Positions 36,885 through 46,693 of a DNA stretch of 64,000 nucleotides are shown here, one piece after another. This stretch comes from Streptomyces microflavus (GTDB taxonomy: Bacteria; Actinomycetota; Actinomycetes; Streptomycetales; Streptomycetaceae). The translations under genes and the position numbers were made by a program. Every line of letters begins with the position of its first letter. Within the stretch, counting starts at the first letter, position 1. The notes beneath the pieces were generated by a model. The model was not told the DNA's origin. It saw only the letters and a program-made list of their open reading frames with translations, and did not search any database. The stretch is taken from assembly GCF_014650075.1 (NCBI RefSeq), contig NZ_BMUG01000003.1, forward strand, positions 682,001-746,000, read 5' to 3'.

Positions 36885-38330
36885 ATGACCGGCCCGGACC
36901 TGCTGCCTCCGCCCGGAACCCTCGACGACGCACTCGACCAGGTCCGTACGGTCGCCGACGCCGTCCTCTTCGAGGGGTACGTCCTCTACCCCTACCGAGC
37001 CTCGTCCGCGAAGAACCGGATGCGCTGGCAGTTCGGCGTCCTGGTGCCGCCCGCCTGCACGGCACAGGGCGGCGAGTACGCGGAGCAGCGCACCGACATC
37101 CTCCTGGAGCCCCGCACCGCCGACCGCCTCCACGCCGAACTGCGCTTCCTGCACGTACGGCGGCGGACCGTCGAACGCCTCGACCCCGACGGCACGTACA
37201 CCGAGGTCCCCGAACTGGAGCTGCCCGACCGGGTCCTGGTCCCCTGGGACGAGGGCCACGAGGAGCGCATCCGGCTCCACGCGCCCCTCGCCGAACTGAC
37301 GGGGGAGCAGGCCCACACCCGTACCGTCACCTTCGACCTGCCGCCCGCCGTCGAGCACGAACCCGTGCTGGACGACCGGGGCAGGACCCTGGGACGGCTC
37401 GTACGGCGACGGGCGCGGCTGACCGGCGAGGTCCGCCCCGGGATCGAGCAACTCCCCGGCCCCTACCGGGTGTCACGCCTCACCGTCACCGTGCTCAACA
37501 CCACCGACGCCCCGGCCGGGGACCGGACGACGGCTCTCCCGCACAGCATGATCGGCGCCCACCTGCTGCTCGCCGCCCAGGGAGGCCGCTTCCTCTCCAT
37601 GACGGACCCGCCCGAGTGGGCCCGCCCCGCCGTCGCGGAGCTGCGCAACGACCGGACCTGGCCCGTCCTGGCGGGCCCGGCGGACCGCGGGGACCTGGTC
37701 CTCTCCTCGCCGATCATCCTGGAGGACCACCCCGTCCTCGCCGACGAGAGCCCCGGCCCGCTCTACGACGCCACCGAGATCGACGAGATCCTCTCCCTGC
37801 GCACCGCCGCCCTCACCGAGCGGGAGAAGCGCGAGGCACGCGGCACCGACGACCGCGCCGCCGAGGTCATCGACCTGGTGGACTCCATGCCCGAGGCGGT
37901 ACGGGAGCGGCTGCACGGGGTGATCCGGGGGCTGCGCGAGGTGACGGGGGAGGACACCCCGGCCGCCGGTGAGCCTGTCTGCGGGCTGACCCTCCCGGAA
38001 GGCACCGGGCATCCCTGGTGGGACCCGCAGCAGGACCCCGAGGCGGCCGACGCGCCCACCACCATCCCCATAGACGGTGAGGCCGTCGGCCAGGGCTCCC
38101 GGGTCCTCCTCACCCCGGGAGCCCGCCGCACGGACGCCCAGGACACGTTCCTGCGGGGCTGCCGTGCCACCGTCGAAGCGGTCGTCGCGGACCTGGACGG
38201 GGAGCTGCACCTCGCCGTCGTCCTGGACGACGACCCGGGCACCGACATCCGGCGCCAGCAGGGCCGCTTCCTCTACTTCAAGCCGGACGAGGTGGCGCCG
38301 CTGAAGGAGCTGAGGGAGGAGGAGCCATGA
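36885..38330 (+). CDS. Unknown 481-residue hydrogenase-locus protein
   Basis: 481 residues; ATG at 36885, one base after the previous stop. The N-terminal ~150 residues resemble a beta-rich domain (AVLFEGYVLYPYRASSAKNRMRWQFGVLVP), the middle is long and charged with a helix after TEIDEILSLRTAALTEREKREA, and the C terminus holds a short SH3-like barrel (GSRVLLTPGARRTDAQDTFLRG ... HLAVVLDDDPG). No Fe-S ligands. Not recognised as a named family, but its place between DUF6084 and the endopeptidase marks it as part of the hydrogenase system. It overlaps the endopeptidase start by 4 bases. Confidence 0.75.
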   Translation: MTGPDLLPPPGTLDDALDQVRTVADAVLFEGYVLYPYRASSAKNRMRWQFGVLVPPACTAQGGEYAEQRTDILLEPRTADRLHAELRFLHVRRRTVERLDPDGTYTEVPELELPDRVLVPWDEGHEERIRLHAPLAELTGEQAHTRTVTFDLPPAVEHEPVLDDRGRTLGRLVRRRARLTGEVRPGIEQLPGPYRVSRLTVTVLNTTDAPAGDRTTALPHSMIGAHLLLAAQGGRFLSMTDPPEWARPAVAELRNDRTWPVLAGPADRGDLVLSSPIILEDHPVLADESPGPLYDATEIDEILSLRTAALTEREKREARGTDDRAAEVIDLVDSMPEAVRERLHGVIRGLREVTGEDTPAAGEPVCGLTLPEGTGHPWWDPQQDPEAADAPTTIPIDGEAVGQGSRVLLTPGARRTDAQDTFLRGCRATVEAVVADLDGELHLAVVLDDDPGTDIRRQQGRFLYFKPDEVAPLKELREEEP

Positions 38331-38878
38331 GCGGTACGGAGACATCCGGGCGCACGCTCGTCGCCGGGGTCGGCAACATCTTCCTCCAGGACGACGGCTT
38401 CGGCGTGGAGACGGTCCGCCGGCTCGGCGCCCTGGACCCGTCCCGCCTGCCGCCCGGGACAGAACTGATGGACGCCGGAATCCGCGGGGTGCACCTCGCC
38501 TACCGGCTGCTGGAGGGCTACCGCACCCTCGTCCTGGTCGACCTGGTGAGCCGGGGCTCCCCGCCCGGCACGCTGTACACGATCGACGTCGGGCCGCGGC
38601 CCCCGGACACCGGGCACCGGCCCGGCCCGCTCGACACCCACGCGATGGACCCCGCCACCGTGCTCGGCCTGCTGCACGACCTGCACGCCGGGGCGGGCGG
38701 CACGCTCCCCGACGAGGTCTACGTCGTCGGCTGCGAACCCCGGGACACGGGCGAGGGCATCGGGCTCAGCCCGCCCGTCGAGCAGGCGGTGGAGCCGGCG
38801 GTGGGCCTGGTGCTGGACCTGGTGGCGCGCCGCGCCACCCCCGTACCGCAGCGGAATCCCGTACCGCAGAAGAACTGA
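38327..38878 (+). CDS. [NiFe]-hydrogenase maturation endopeptidase (HyaD/HybD family)
   Basis: 183 residues. The N-terminal family signature is present (GVGNIFLQDDGFGVETVRRL), where the Asp binds Ni of the immature large subunit, followed by ELMDAGIRGVHLAYRLLEGY and LVDLVSRG and the second Ni ligand region THAMDPATVL. It should cut HhyL after His572. Starts inside the end of the unknown 481-residue protein (4-base overlap). One such enzyme per hydrogenase is usual, and the locus has just one hydrogenase. Confidence 0.92.
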   Translation: MSGTETSGRTLVAGVGNIFLQDDGFGVETVRRLGALDPSRLPPGTELMDAGIRGVHLAYRLLEGYRTLVLVDLVSRGSPPGTLYTIDVGPRPPDTGHRPGPLDTHAMDPATVLGLLHDLHAGAGGTLPDEVYVVGCEPRDTGEGIGLSPPVEQAVEPAVGLVLDLVARRATPVPQRNPVPQKN

Positions 38879-38900
38879 GACCACGACGTTGGAGGACAGG

Positions 38901-39005
38901 ATGCACTGGATGTGGATCGGCGTCGCCGCGGGCCTCGCGGCCCTCTACGGCCTCGTCAGAAACCTGCCCGACGCGCGGCGCTACCTGCGCATGCGCCGGA
39001 TGTAG
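38901..39005 (+). CDS. One-helix micro-protein (DUF6893-like)
   Basis: 34 residues from the ATG at 38901 with GGAGG 5 bases upstream. A single membrane helix (WIGVAAGLAALYGLVRN) is followed by a basic tail (RRYLRMRRM). It resembles streptomycete DUF6893 small proteins. It sits at the end of the structural operon. Its last 25 bases overlap the 3' end of the padR gene on the other strand. It could anchor the cytoplasmic hydrogenase to the membrane; that is speculation. Confidence 0.65.
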   Translation: MHWMWIGVAAGLAALYGLVRNLPDARRYLRMRRM

Positions 39006-39385
39006 TCCCCATGCTCCGCGTGGTGCGGGGGCTCGTCCCCGCCCCCGACGTCCTCCAGCTGCACATAGCGCTCGAGGAAGAGATGGAGGGTGCTGTGCAG
39101 TTCTCCCAGCCGGACGAACCACAGGGCGAGGTTCATGGCGCCCTGCGGGGTGATGGCGTACACCCGGCGGGCGGGCCCGGAGGCGGAGGCGCACCACTGG
39201 GAGGTGACCTCACCGCACTTCTCCATGGACCGCAGCAGCCGGTAGACATGGGCCGACTCGGCTTCCTCCCAGCCGAACGCGCCCAGGCGCTGCACCAGCT
39301 GATAGCCGTGACCCCGGCGTTCGGCCAGGAGCAGGAGCAGGACCGGGGTGAGCAGCGCTCGCCGTTCGACCTCGTGACCAGGCAT
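38981..39385 (-). CDS. PadR-family transcriptional regulator
   Basis: 134 residues from the ATG at 39385 after AAAGGACC. The winged-helix core is clear (ALLTPVLLLLLAERRGHGYQLVQRLG ... VYRLLRSMEKCGEVTSQW ... RRVYAITPQGAMNLALWF), with a helical C-terminal dimer part. It is on the opposite strand in the middle of the hydrogenase locus, divergent from hypA with 32 bases between starts and overlapping the micro-protein gene end. This position makes it the candidate local regulator of the hyp operon. Confidence 0.88.
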   Translation of the reverse strand: MPGHEVERRALLTPVLLLLLAERRGHGYQLVQRLGAFGWEEAESAHVYRLLRSMEKCGEVTSQWCASASGPARRVYAITPQGAMNLALWFVRLGELHSTLHLFLERYVQLEDVGGGDEPPHHAEHGDYIRRMRR

Positions 39386-39417
39386 GGTCCTTTCAGGGTA
39401 GCGAGGGGGTGAGCGCC

Positions 39418-39822
39418 GTGCATGAGCTGTCCATCGCGCTGGCCGTCGTCGACCAGGTCGACACCGCGCTGCGGGAACGGGGTGCGGAACGGGTCCCGGT
39501 CCGGTCGCTGACCCTTCGGGTCGGGGAGCTGTCCGGCGTGGTGCCCGAGGCGCTGGACTTCTCCTTCGGCGTGGCGGCCGAGGGCACTGCCCTGGCGGAC
39601 GCCCGGCTGCTGATCGAAACTGTTGAGGGAAGGGCCCGCTGCGAGGGCTGCGGCAGGGACACCGCGACCGGGATGCCCCCGGACCTGTGGTGCGGCGCCT
39701 GCGAGCAGGCGATGAGCCTGACCGGCGGGCGCGAACTGGAGATCGCCCGGGTCGTCCTGGAGGACCTGGAGATCCGGCAGGGGGACGACGTACCGGAGGC
39801 GAGCCATGTGCCGCACCGTTGA
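39418..39822 (+). CDS. hypA: HypA nickel metallochaperone
   Basis: 134 residues from the GTG at 39418. This start yields Met-His-Glu-Leu (the N-terminal His2 binds Ni in HypA) and has AGGGGG 8 bases upstream; the GTG at 39409 falls inside that ribosome site. Zinc motif: CEGCGRD ... CGACEQ. HypA delivers Ni with HypB to the large subunit. The 3' end overlaps hypB by 17 bases. Confidence 0.95.
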   Translation: MHELSIALAVVDQVDTALRERGAERVPVRSLTLRVGELSGVVPEALDFSFGVAAEGTALADARLLIETVEGRARCEGCGRDTATGMPPDLWCGACEQAMSLTGGRELEIARVVLEDLEIRQGDDVPEASHVPHR

Positions 39823-40567
39823 CCTGCACCAGGCCGTGCTGGCGAAGAACGACACCAACGCGGTGGAGCTGCGCCGCACCCTGGACGATCGCGGCACCAC
39901 GGCCGTCAACCTCATGTCCAGCCCCGGCAGCGGCAAGACCGCCCTCCTGGAGGCCCTGCTGACCCGGGCCGTCGCCGGCGGCACCCCGGCCGCCGCCGTC
40001 ACCGCCGACCTCGCCACCGAGAACGACGCGACGCGCCTCGCCCGCTCGGGAGCCCCCGTACAGCAGATCCTCACCGACGGGCTCTGCCATCTGGAAGCCG
40101 GAATGCTCCGGGGCAAGCTGGAGGGCTGGCTGCCCGGAGGGACCCGGCTGCTGTTCGTCGAGAACGTCGGCAACCTCGTCTGCCCCGCCTCCTACGACCT
40201 CGGTGAGACCCTGCGCATCGCGCTCGCCTCGGTGACCGAGGGCGAGGACAAGCCGGTGAAGTACCCGGCGGCCTTCGGCCTCGCGCACCTGGTCGTGATC
40301 ACCAAGACGGATCTCGCGGACGCGGTGGAATTCCGTCGGGACGACTTCCTCAGCGGTGTCCAGCAGGTCAATCCGGGCGTGCCCGTCATCGAGACCTCCG
40401 CCCGGACCGGCGAGGGCGTCGACGCGCTGCTGGCCCATGTCCTGCGGGCGGCGGACGGCCGCGAGACCCATACGCCGGTGCTCGCGCGACAGCACGAGAA
40501 GCACCTGCACCACCACGACACTCCTTCCGCCGAGCACTCCCACGCCCCCGCCGGAACCCCGCGATGA
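39806..40567 (+). CDS. hypB: HypB GTPase, nickel insertion
   Basis: 253 residues. G-domain motifs: P-loop VNLMSSPGSGKTALLEALL, the region VENVGNLVCPASYDLGE, and the guanine motif VVITKTDLADAVEF. The family's Ni-binding CPHGxxH N-terminal motif is absent, but a His-rich C-terminal tail (HEKHLHHHDTPSAEHSHA) can store Ni. It hydrolyses GTP to drive Ni transfer from HypA. Starts inside hypA and its stop overlaps hypF by 4 bases. Confidence 0.95.
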   Translation: MCRTVDLHQAVLAKNDTNAVELRRTLDDRGTTAVNLMSSPGSGKTALLEALLTRAVAGGTPAAAVTADLATENDATRLARSGAPVQQILTDGLCHLEAGMLRGKLEGWLPGGTRLLFVENVGNLVCPASYDLGETLRIALASVTEGEDKPVKYPAAFGLAHLVVITKTDLADAVEFRRDDFLSGVQQVNPGVPVIETSARTGEGVDALLAHVLRAADGRETHTPVLARQHEKHLHHHDTPSAEHSHAPAGTPR

Positions 40568-42936
40568 CCGCGACGGAACCGGCACCCCCGCCCACGGCGA
40601 CCCCGCAGCACCGGGTCCGCCGCCACCTCACCGTGCGCGGCGCCGTCCAGGGCGTCGGATTCCGTCCGTTCGTCTACACCCTGGCCGAGGAGCACGGACT
40701 CACCGGCTGGGTCACCAACGACGCCGACGGTGTCGTCACGGAGGTCGAGGGACCGGCGGCGGCGGTGGACGCCTTCACCGACGCGATCGGGACCCGCGCA
40801 CCCCCGCTCGCCGTCGTGGAATCGGTCGAGCCGCACCCCGTGCCCGCCCTGAACGACGGTTCCGGCTTCACCATCCGCCCCTCCGCTCCCTCCGGCACCG
40901 GCCGCACCCTGATCCCGCCGGACACCGCGACCTGCGACGCCTGCCTCACCGAACTCGCGGACCCGGCCGACCGGCGCCACCGCCACCCGTTCATCACGTG
41001 CACCCACTGCGGCCCCCGCTTCACCGTCGTGACCGGCCTGCCCTACGACCGGCCCCGCACCACCATGGCGGGCTTCCCGATGTGCCAGGACTGCGCCCGC
41101 GAGTACGCCGACCCCGCCGACCGCCGCTTCCACGCCCAGCCGATCGCCTGCCCGGCCTGCGGCCCCCGCCTCACCCTCCGCCGGGGCCCCGAGGACCCGG
41201 GTGCACTGCACGGGGACGAGGCGCTCGCGGAGGCCCGCCGGCTGCTGGCGGCCGGGGCGGTGGTCGCGGTGAAGGGGATCGGCGGCTACCACCTGGCCTG
41301 CGACGCGGGCGACCCCGCCGCCGTACGCACCCTGCGCAAGCGCAAGAACCGGGGCGGCAAGCCCTTCGCCGTCCTCGCGGACTCCCTGGAGACAGTCCGG
41401 CGCCTGGCCAGGGTCGACGAAGCCGAACGCGACCTCCTCACCGGCCCCCGTAAACCGGTCGTCCTGCTGCGCCGCCACGCCTCGCCGTCCGCCGACGTGG
41501 CGCCCGGTGTCGCCCCCGGCAGCCCCGACCTCGGCGTGATGCTCCCGTACACCCCGCTGCACCGCCTCCTCCTCGGCCTGCCCGGCGACCCGCCGGGGCC
41601 GCCCGTCCTCGTCATGACCAGCGGAAACCGCTCCGGCGAGCCGATCGTCACCGACGACGCCGAAGCCCTGGCCCGGCTCGACGGTCTCGCCGACGCCTGG
41701 CTCCAGCACGACCGGCCCATCCACGTGCCGTGCGACGACTCGGTGGTCCGGATCTGCGCCGGGGCCGAACTCCCCGTCCGCCGCTCCCGCGGCTACGCCC
41801 CGCTGCCGCTCGCCCTGCCCCTGCCCGTCCACCCGGCCCTCGCGGTCGGCGGCGATCTGAAGAACACCTTCTGCGCCGCCGACGACCGCTACGCCTGGCT
41901 TTCCGCCCACGTCGGCGACATGGACGACCTCGCCACCCTCACCGCCTTCGCCAAGGCCACCGCCCACCTCACCGAGCTCACCACCGTCACCCCGCGCCTC
42001 CTCATCGCCGACCGCCACCCCGGCTACCGCTCCACCCAGTGGGCCCGCCGCACCGCCGAGGCGCGCGACCTCCCCCTCCGCCAGGTCCAGCACCACCACG
42101 CCCATGTCGCCTCCACCATGGCCGAGCACGGCCTCGACGGCACCGCCCCCGTCATCGGCGTCGCCTTCGACGGCACCGGGTACGGCGACGACGGGGCGGT
42201 CTGGGGCGGCGAGGTGCTCATCGCGGACTACGACGGTTTCCGGCGCTTCGCCCATCTCCGTTACGTACCCCTGCCGGGCGGGGACGCAGCCGTCCGCAAC
42301 CCGTACCGGATGGCGCTCTCCCACCTGCGCGCCGCCGGAGTGCCGTGGTCGGACCGACTGCCGTGCGCCGCCGTCGCCCCGCCCGGCGAACGGCGTCTCC
42401 TGGCCCGCCAGCTGGAGCGCGGGCTGAACTGCGTCCCCACCTCCAGCATGGGCCGCCTCTTCGACGCGGTCTCCTCGCTCGCGGGGATCTGCCACCGGGT
42501 GGAGTACGAGGCCGAGGCCGCCATGCGCCTGGAGAACGCGGCGCTGTACGACAACGGGCGCGGGCGCGCGTACAGGTTCATCCTGGGAGCAGAGCCGGGC
42601 GGGCCGGAGACCCCCCTGATCGCCGACCCGTCACCCGTCCTGGCCGCCGCCGCGGCGGACGTCCTGAGCGGTGCCCCGGCCCCGGCGGTGGCCCGCCGCT
42701 TCCACCGGGCGGTGACCGGCCTCGTCCGTGACGTGTGCGCGGTGGCCCGGCAGCGTACGGGCATCGCCACCGTGGCCCTGACCGGAGGTGTCTTCTGCAA
42801 CGCCCTGCTGACGGAGGGCTGTTCGGCCGGCCTCGAAGAGGACGGCTTCACCGTACTGAGACACCGCAAGGTGCCCCCCAACGACGGCGGGCTCGCCCTC
42901 GGACAGCTGATGGTCGCCGCCCGGACGAAGGAGTGA
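40564..42936 (+). CDS. hypF: HypF carbamoyltransferase
   Basis: 790 residues. Acylphosphatase domain (19-108, [20 protein letters not shown]), two zinc-finger motifs ([20 protein letters not shown] ... CTHCGPRF, then [20 protein letters not shown] ... CPACGPR), YrdC-like domain with [12 protein letters not shown], and a Kae1-like C-terminal domain ([37 protein letters not shown]). It makes carbamoyl-adenylate from carbamoyl phosphate and passes the carbamoyl to the C-terminal Cys of HypE, the first step of cyanide ligand synthesis. Confidence 0.97.
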   Translation: MTATEPAPPPTATPQHRVRRHLTVRGAVQGVGFRPFVYTLAEEHGLTGWVTNDADGVVTEVEGPAAAVDAFTDAIGTRAPPLAVVESVEPHPVPALNDGSGFTIRPSAPSGTGRTLIPPDTATCDACLTELADPADRRHRHPFITCTHCGPRFTVVTGLPYDRPRTTMAGFPMCQDCAREYADPADRRFHAQPIACPACGPRLTLRRGPEDPGALHGDEALAEARRLLAAGAVVAVKGIGGYHLACDAGDPAAVRTLRKRKNRGGKPFAVLADSLETVRRLARVDEAERDLLTGPRKPVVLLRRHASPSADVAPGVAPGSPDLGVMLPYTPLHRLLLGLPGDPPGPPVLVMTSGNRSGEPIVTDDAEALARLDGLADAWLQHDRPIHVPCDDSVVRICAGAELPVRRSRGYAPLPLALPLPVHPALAVGGDLKNTFCAADDRYAWLSAHVGDMDDLATLTAFAKATAHLTELTTVTPRLLIADRHPGYRSTQWARRTAEARDLPLRQVQHHHAHVASTMAEHGLDGTAPVIGVAFDGTGYGDDGAVWGGEVLIADYDGFRRFAHLRYVPLPGGDAAVRNPYRMALSHLRAAGVPWSDRLPCAAVAPPGERRLLARQLERGLNCVPTSSMGRLFDAVSSLAGICHRVEYEAEAAMRLENAALYDNGRGRAYRFILGAEPGGPETPLIADPSPVLAAAAADVLSGAPAPAVARRFHRAVTGLVRDVCAVARQRTGIATVALTGGVFCNALLTEGCSAGLEEDGFTVLRHRKVPPNDGGLALGQLMVAARTKE

Positions 42937-42950
42937 GGGAGGAGAGCGCC

Positions 42951-43286
42951 ATGTGTCTGGCCGTACCCGGCCGAGTGCTGGAGATCGAGGAACGCGACGC
43001 CACACGGATGGCCAAGGTCGACTTCGGCGGCGTCGTCAAGGACGTCTGCCTGGAGTACGTCCCCGACATGCAGGTGGGGGACTACGCCATCGTCCACGTC
43101 GGATTCGCCCTGCAACGGCTCGACGAGGAATCGGCGCGCCAGACCCTGGAACTCTTCGAGAACCTCGGAGTCCTGGAAGAGGAGTTCGGCGACCACTGGG
43201 GCAAGGCGGCGAAGGACGCGGGCACCGAACGCCCGGTCGGAACCGAGCTTCCGGCCGAGAGCGCCGAGAAGGAGGCGCGGTCATGA
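42951..43286 (+). CDS. hypC: HypC/HupF chaperone
   Basis: 111 residues; ATG at 42951 preceded by GGGAGG. The N-terminal [14 protein letters not shown] carries the essential Cys2, after Met removal, which holds the Fe(CN)2CO unit with Hyp[36 protein letters not shown] is the family core. The Glu-rich tail beyond residue 85 is longer than usual (typical length 75-95). Overlaps hypD by 4 bases. Confidence 0.96.
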   Translation: MCLAVPGRVLEIEERDATRMAKVDFGGVVKDVCLEYVPDMQVGDYAIVHVGFALQRLDEESARQTLELFENLGVLEEEFGDHWGKAAKDAGTERPVGTELPAESAEKEARS

Positions 43287-44410
43287 AGTATCTCGACGAA
43301 TTCAGCGACCCGGTCCTCGCGAAGCGGCTCTTCGACGACATCCGGGCCCTCACCACCAAGCCCTGGTCCCTGATGGAGGTCTGCGGCGGACAGACGCACT
43401 CGATCATCCGCCACGGCATCGACCAGCTGCTCCCCGAGGAGATCCGGCTGATCCACGGCCCCGGCTGCCCGGTCTGCGTCACCCCGCTGGAGATCATCGA
43501 CAAGGCCCTGGAGATCGCCTCCCGCCCCGACGTGATCTTCTGCTCGTTCGGCGACATGCTCCGCGTCCCGGGCAGCGGCCGCGACCTGTTCCAGGTCAAG
43601 AGCGAGGGCGCGGACGTACGGGTGGTCTACTCGCCGCTGGATGCTCTGCGCATCGCCCAGGAGAACCCGGACAAGGAGGTCGTCTTCTTCGGCATCGGCT
43701 TCGAGACGACCGCCCCGCCCAACGCGATGACGGTCTACCAGGCGAAGAAGCTCTCCATCCCCAACTTCAGCCTGCTGGTCTCCCACGTACGGGTGCCCCC
43801 GGCGATCGACGCGATCATGAACTCGCCGGACTGCCAGGTCCAGGCGTTCCTCGCCGCCGGACACGTCTGCACGGTCATGGGCACCAAGGAGTACCCGGAG
43901 CTCGCCGCACAGCACGAGGTCCCCATCGTGGTCACCGGCTTCGAGCCGCTGGACATCCTCGAAGGCATCCGGCGTGCCGTACGGCAGTTGGAGGCGGGCG
44001 AGCACAGAGTCGAGAACGCCTACCCGCGCGCCGTCAACGAACAGGGCAGCCCCGCCGCGCAGGCGATGCTGGCCGACGTCTTCGAGGTCACCGACCGGTC
44101 CTGGCGCGGCATCGGGATGATCCCGCAGAGCGGCTGGCGGCTGTCGCCCAAGTACCGGGAGTACGACGCCGAGCACCGGTTCTCGGTCACCGGCATCGAG
44201 ACCGAGGAGTCCACGGTCTGCCGCAGCGGCGAAGTCCTCCAGGGCCTCATCAAGCCGCACGAGTGCGCCGCCTTCGGCAAGGAGTGCACCCCGCGCAACC
44301 CGCTCGGCGCCACCATGGTCTCCAGTGAGGGCGCGTGCGCCGCGTACTACCTGTACCGGCGGCTCGATGTTCCGGAGAAGACCCCCAAGGAGGCGAGTTC
44401 CGTTGGCTGA
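43283..44410 (+). CDS. hypD: HypD iron-sulfur scaffold
   Basis: 375 residues. Family motifs: [47 protein letters not shown] and the C-terminal 4Fe-4S cysteines in the [13 protein letters not shown] end. It assembles Fe(CN)2CO with HypC and HypE. Its stop at 44410 lies after the HypE start (8-base overlap). Confidence 0.96.
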   Translation: MKYLDEFSDPVLAKRLFDDIRALTTKPWSLMEVCGGQTHSIIRHGIDQLLPEEIRLIHGPGCPVCVTPLEIIDKALEIASRPDVIFCSFGDMLRVPGSGRDLFQVKSEGADVRVVYSPLDALRIAQENPDKEVVFFGIGFETTAPPNAMTVYQAKKLSIPNFSLLVSHVRVPPAIDAIMNSPDCQVQAFLAAGHVCTVMGTKEYPELAAQHEVPIVVTGFEPLDILEGIRRAVRQLEAGEHRVENAYPRAVNEQGSPAAQAMLADVFEVTDRSWRGIGMIPQSGWRLSPKYREYDAEHRFSVTGIETEESTVCRSGEVLQGLIKPHECAAFGKECTPRNPLGATMVSSEGACAAYYLYRRLDVPEKTPKEASSVG

Positions 44411-45473
44411 CATCGCCCCCGCCCCCGCCGACTTCTCCGGCTGGACCTGTCCCGCGCCCCTGCGCGACCACGAACGCATCGTCATGGGCCACGGCGGCGG
44501 CGGAACGCTCTCCGCCGAGCTGGTGGAACACCTCTTCGCCCCGGCCTTCGGCAGCGACGTACTCGCCGAACTGGGCGACTCCGCGCACCTGACGATGGGC
44601 GGCGCCAAGCTCGCCTTCTCCACCGACTCCTTCGTCGTCCGGCCGCTGTTCTTCCCCGGCGGGTCCATCGGAGACCTCGCCGTCAACGGGACGGTCAACG
44701 ACCTGGCCATGGCCGGGGCCGTCCCGGCCTACCTCTCCTGCGGCTTCATCCTGGAGGAGGGCGTCGAACTCTCCGTCGTCGGCCGGGTCGCCCAGGCGCT
44801 CGGCGACGCCGCGCGCACCGCCGGAGTGACCGTCGCGACCGGCGACACGAAGGTCGTCGACGCCGGACACGGCGACGGGATCTTCATCAACACCGCCGGG
44901 ATCGGGCTGGTCCCCGACGGCGTCGACATCCGCCCGCAGCGCGCCGCTCCCGGTGACGCGGTGCTGGTCAGCGGGCAGATCGGCGTCCACGGCGTCGCCA
45001 TCATGAGCGTGCGCGAGGGGCTGGAGTTCGGCGTCGAGATCCAGAGCGACACCGCCTCCCTGGCCGGAATGGTCGCCGACATGCTGGCCGCCTGCCAGGA
45101 CCTCCATGTCCTGCGCGACCCCACCCGGGGCGGCCTGGCCACCTCGCTCAACGAGATCGCCGGAGCCGCCGGAGTGGGCATCACCCTGGACGAGCGGTCC
45201 CTCCCCGTGCCCGACACCGTCGCCAACGCCTGCTCCTTCCTGGGCCTCGACCCCCTGTACGTCGCCAATGAGGGCAAGCTCGTCGCCTTCGTACCGCCCG
45301 ACCACGCCGACGCCGTTCTGGAGGCGATGCGCGCCCACCCGCTCGGCAAGGAGGCGGTGCGGATCGGGAGCTGCGTCGAGGACCACCCCGGCATGGTCGT
45401 GGCCGCCACCGGCCTCGGCGGCACGCGTGTGGTGGACATGCCGCTCGGTGAGCAACTGCCGCGTATCTGCTGA
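44403..45473 (+). CDS. hypE: HypE dehydratase (cyanide ligand synthesis)
   Basis: 356 residues from a TTG at 44403, with GGAGG 11 bases upstream; the longer frame from 44325 sits inside hypD without a ribosome site. PurM-like ATP-binding motifs are present: [53 protein letters not shown]. The protein ends PRIC, the C-terminal Cys that receives the carbamoyl from HypF and is dehydrated to a thiocyanate. It closes the hyp operon. Confidence 0.94.
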   Translation: MADIAPAPADFSGWTCPAPLRDHERIVMGHGGGGTLSAELVEHLFAPAFGSDVLAELGDSAHLTMGGAKLAFSTDSFVVRPLFFPGGSIGDLAVNGTVNDLAMAGAVPAYLSCGFILEEGVELSVVGRVAQALGDAARTAGVTVATGDTKVVDAGHGDGIFINTAGIGLVPDGVDIRPQRAAPGDAVLVSGQIGVHGVAIMSVREGLEFGVEIQSDTASLAGMVADMLAACQDLHVLRDPTRGGLATSLNEIAGAAGVGITLDERSLPVPDTVANACSFLGLDPLYVANEGKLVAFVPPDHADAVLEAMRAHPLGKEAVRIGSCVEDHPGMVVAATGLGGTRVVDMPLGEQLPRIC

Positions 45474-45500
45474 CACGCGGTATCGAACACCGCACAGAAG

Positions 45501-45519
45501 AAGGTTAGGCTGTCCTAAG
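45501..45519. promoter_or_regulatory. Iron box (DmdR/IdeR-type) upstream of the siderophore-interacting gene
   Basis: AAGGTTAGGCTGTCCTAAG at 45501-45519 matches the iron-box consensus TTAGGTTAGGCTAACCTAA at about 15 positions, in the 222-base gap between hypE and the siderophore-interacting gene (start 45696). An Fe(II)-loaded repressor should shut this gene when iron is sufficient. Confidence 0.75.
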
Positions 45520-45695
45520 TCGAATCGGAGTCGTCCTGAGGCGAGAGGGCTGATCCGGGCCGGGTGGTCGCCTCCGTGTGCGCCGCACCCCGTCCCGGGT
45601 GGAGCCCCGCCACCCGTGGCCGTGTCCGATGGACGTATCCGCGTCCTGTCGCCCCCGCGACCAGGCCGACCACCGCGTACGAAGGGGCAGTGCCC

Positions 45696-46577
45696 ATGAC
45701 GATCCACCGAGCCGTCGTCGCCCGAGTCCAGCCGCTCACCCCGACCATGACCCGGGTCACGCTGCACGGTGAGGGGCTCGCCGGTTTCGAGTCGACCGGG
45801 GCCGGCGACGAGTACATCCGCCTCTTCTTCCCGCACGGCCCGGACCGCGGTGACGTCTCCCTGCCCATCACCACGGAGAAGGGCTGGGAGACCCCGGAGG
45901 GCCAGCCTGTTGCCCCGATACGGACGTACACCGTGCGGGCGGTGCGCCCGGAGGCCGGTGAGATCGACATCGACTTCGTGCTGCACGACCACGGCGTCGC
46001 GTCGACCTGGGTGGCCGGCGCGCAGCCCGGGGACGTCCTCGGCGTGAACGACCCCACCGGCCTCTACAGCCCCCCGGACGACCTCGCCTGGCAGGTGCTG
46101 ATCGCCGACCAGACCGGCCTGCCCGCCGTGGCGCGGCTGCTGGAGAACACCCCGGACGACGTCGCCACCCGCGTGGTCGTCGAACTGCCCGGCCCCGAGG
46201 CCGTCCAGCCGCTGCCCGGCACCAAGGTGACCTGGACCTACGGCGGCAACGGCCACGGAGCCAGCCGGCTGGCCGAGCTGGTGAGCGCCGCGATCCCGCC
46301 CGGCACGGACCTGGCCGGCGGCTACGTCTGGGTCGCGGGCGAGACCAACGCGCTGCGCACCGTACGCCGTTACCTCCGCAAGGAGCTGGGGCTGCCCGCC
46401 ACCCGGTTCAAGGTCGTCGGCTACTGGATCCCGGACGCCGACAGCTGGAACGAGCGGTACGAGGCCCTGCCCGACGCCGTGCGCGCCGAACTGGTGGCCC
46501 TCTGGGACGACCCGGTCGACGACGAGGAAGACCTCACCATCCGGTACGAGGCGCGCCTCAGCGATCTCGGGCTGTGA
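45696..46577 (+). CDS. Siderophore-interacting flavoprotein (SIP, ferric-siderophore reductase)
   Basis: 293 residues. FAD-binding domain motif RTYTVRAVRPEAGEIDIDFVLHDHG ... ASTWVAGAQPGDVLGV (about 80-125), and a C-terminal NAD(P)H-binding domain (VLIADQTGLPAVARLLEN; YVWVAGETNALRTVRRYLRKELG). It reduces ferric siderophores to free iron in the cytoplasm, with NADPH or reduced ferredoxin. Iron box upstream. No siderophore biosynthesis genes are near it. Confidence 0.93.
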   Translation: MTIHRAVVARVQPLTPTMTRVTLHGEGLAGFESTGAGDEYIRLFFPHGPDRGDVSLPITTEKGWETPEGQPVAPIRTYTVRAVRPEAGEIDIDFVLHDHGVASTWVAGAQPGDVLGVNDPTGLYSPPDDLAWQVLIADQTGLPAVARLLENTPDDVATRVVVELPGPEAVQPLPGTKVTWTYGGNGHGASRLAELVSAAIPPGTDLAGGYVWVAGETNALRTVRRYLRKELGLPATRFKVVGYWIPDADSWNERYEALPDAVRAELVALWDDPVDDEEDLTIRYEARLSDLGL

Positions 46578-46659
46578 AGCCGCTCCTTGGTGCGCAAGGG
46601 AGTTGGGGGATTCGCCGCGTCAACTGAGAGCGTGGTGGGTAAGATCGCTGTCATCGCAG

Positions 46660-46680
46660 TAAAGGTAGCCTTGCCTAAGG
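46660..46680. promoter_or_regulatory. Iron-box-like site upstream of mbtH
   Basis: TAAAGGTAGCCTTGCCTAAG (from 46660) is a degenerate iron box, 14 bases before the mbtH start. It supports joint iron control of the SIP and MbtH genes. Confidence 0.55.
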
Positions 46681-46693
46681 TCGAGGAGGATCG

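Noticed and set aside
38327..38878. Endopeptidase as marker of a second hydrogenase
   Set aside because: Only one large subunit is present, and the gene is embedded and coupled in its operon.
45501..45519. Iron box read as part of the hydrogenase operon control
   Set aside because: It lies after hypE and faces the siderophore-interacting gene, so it cannot regulate the upstream hydrogenase genes in the usual way.
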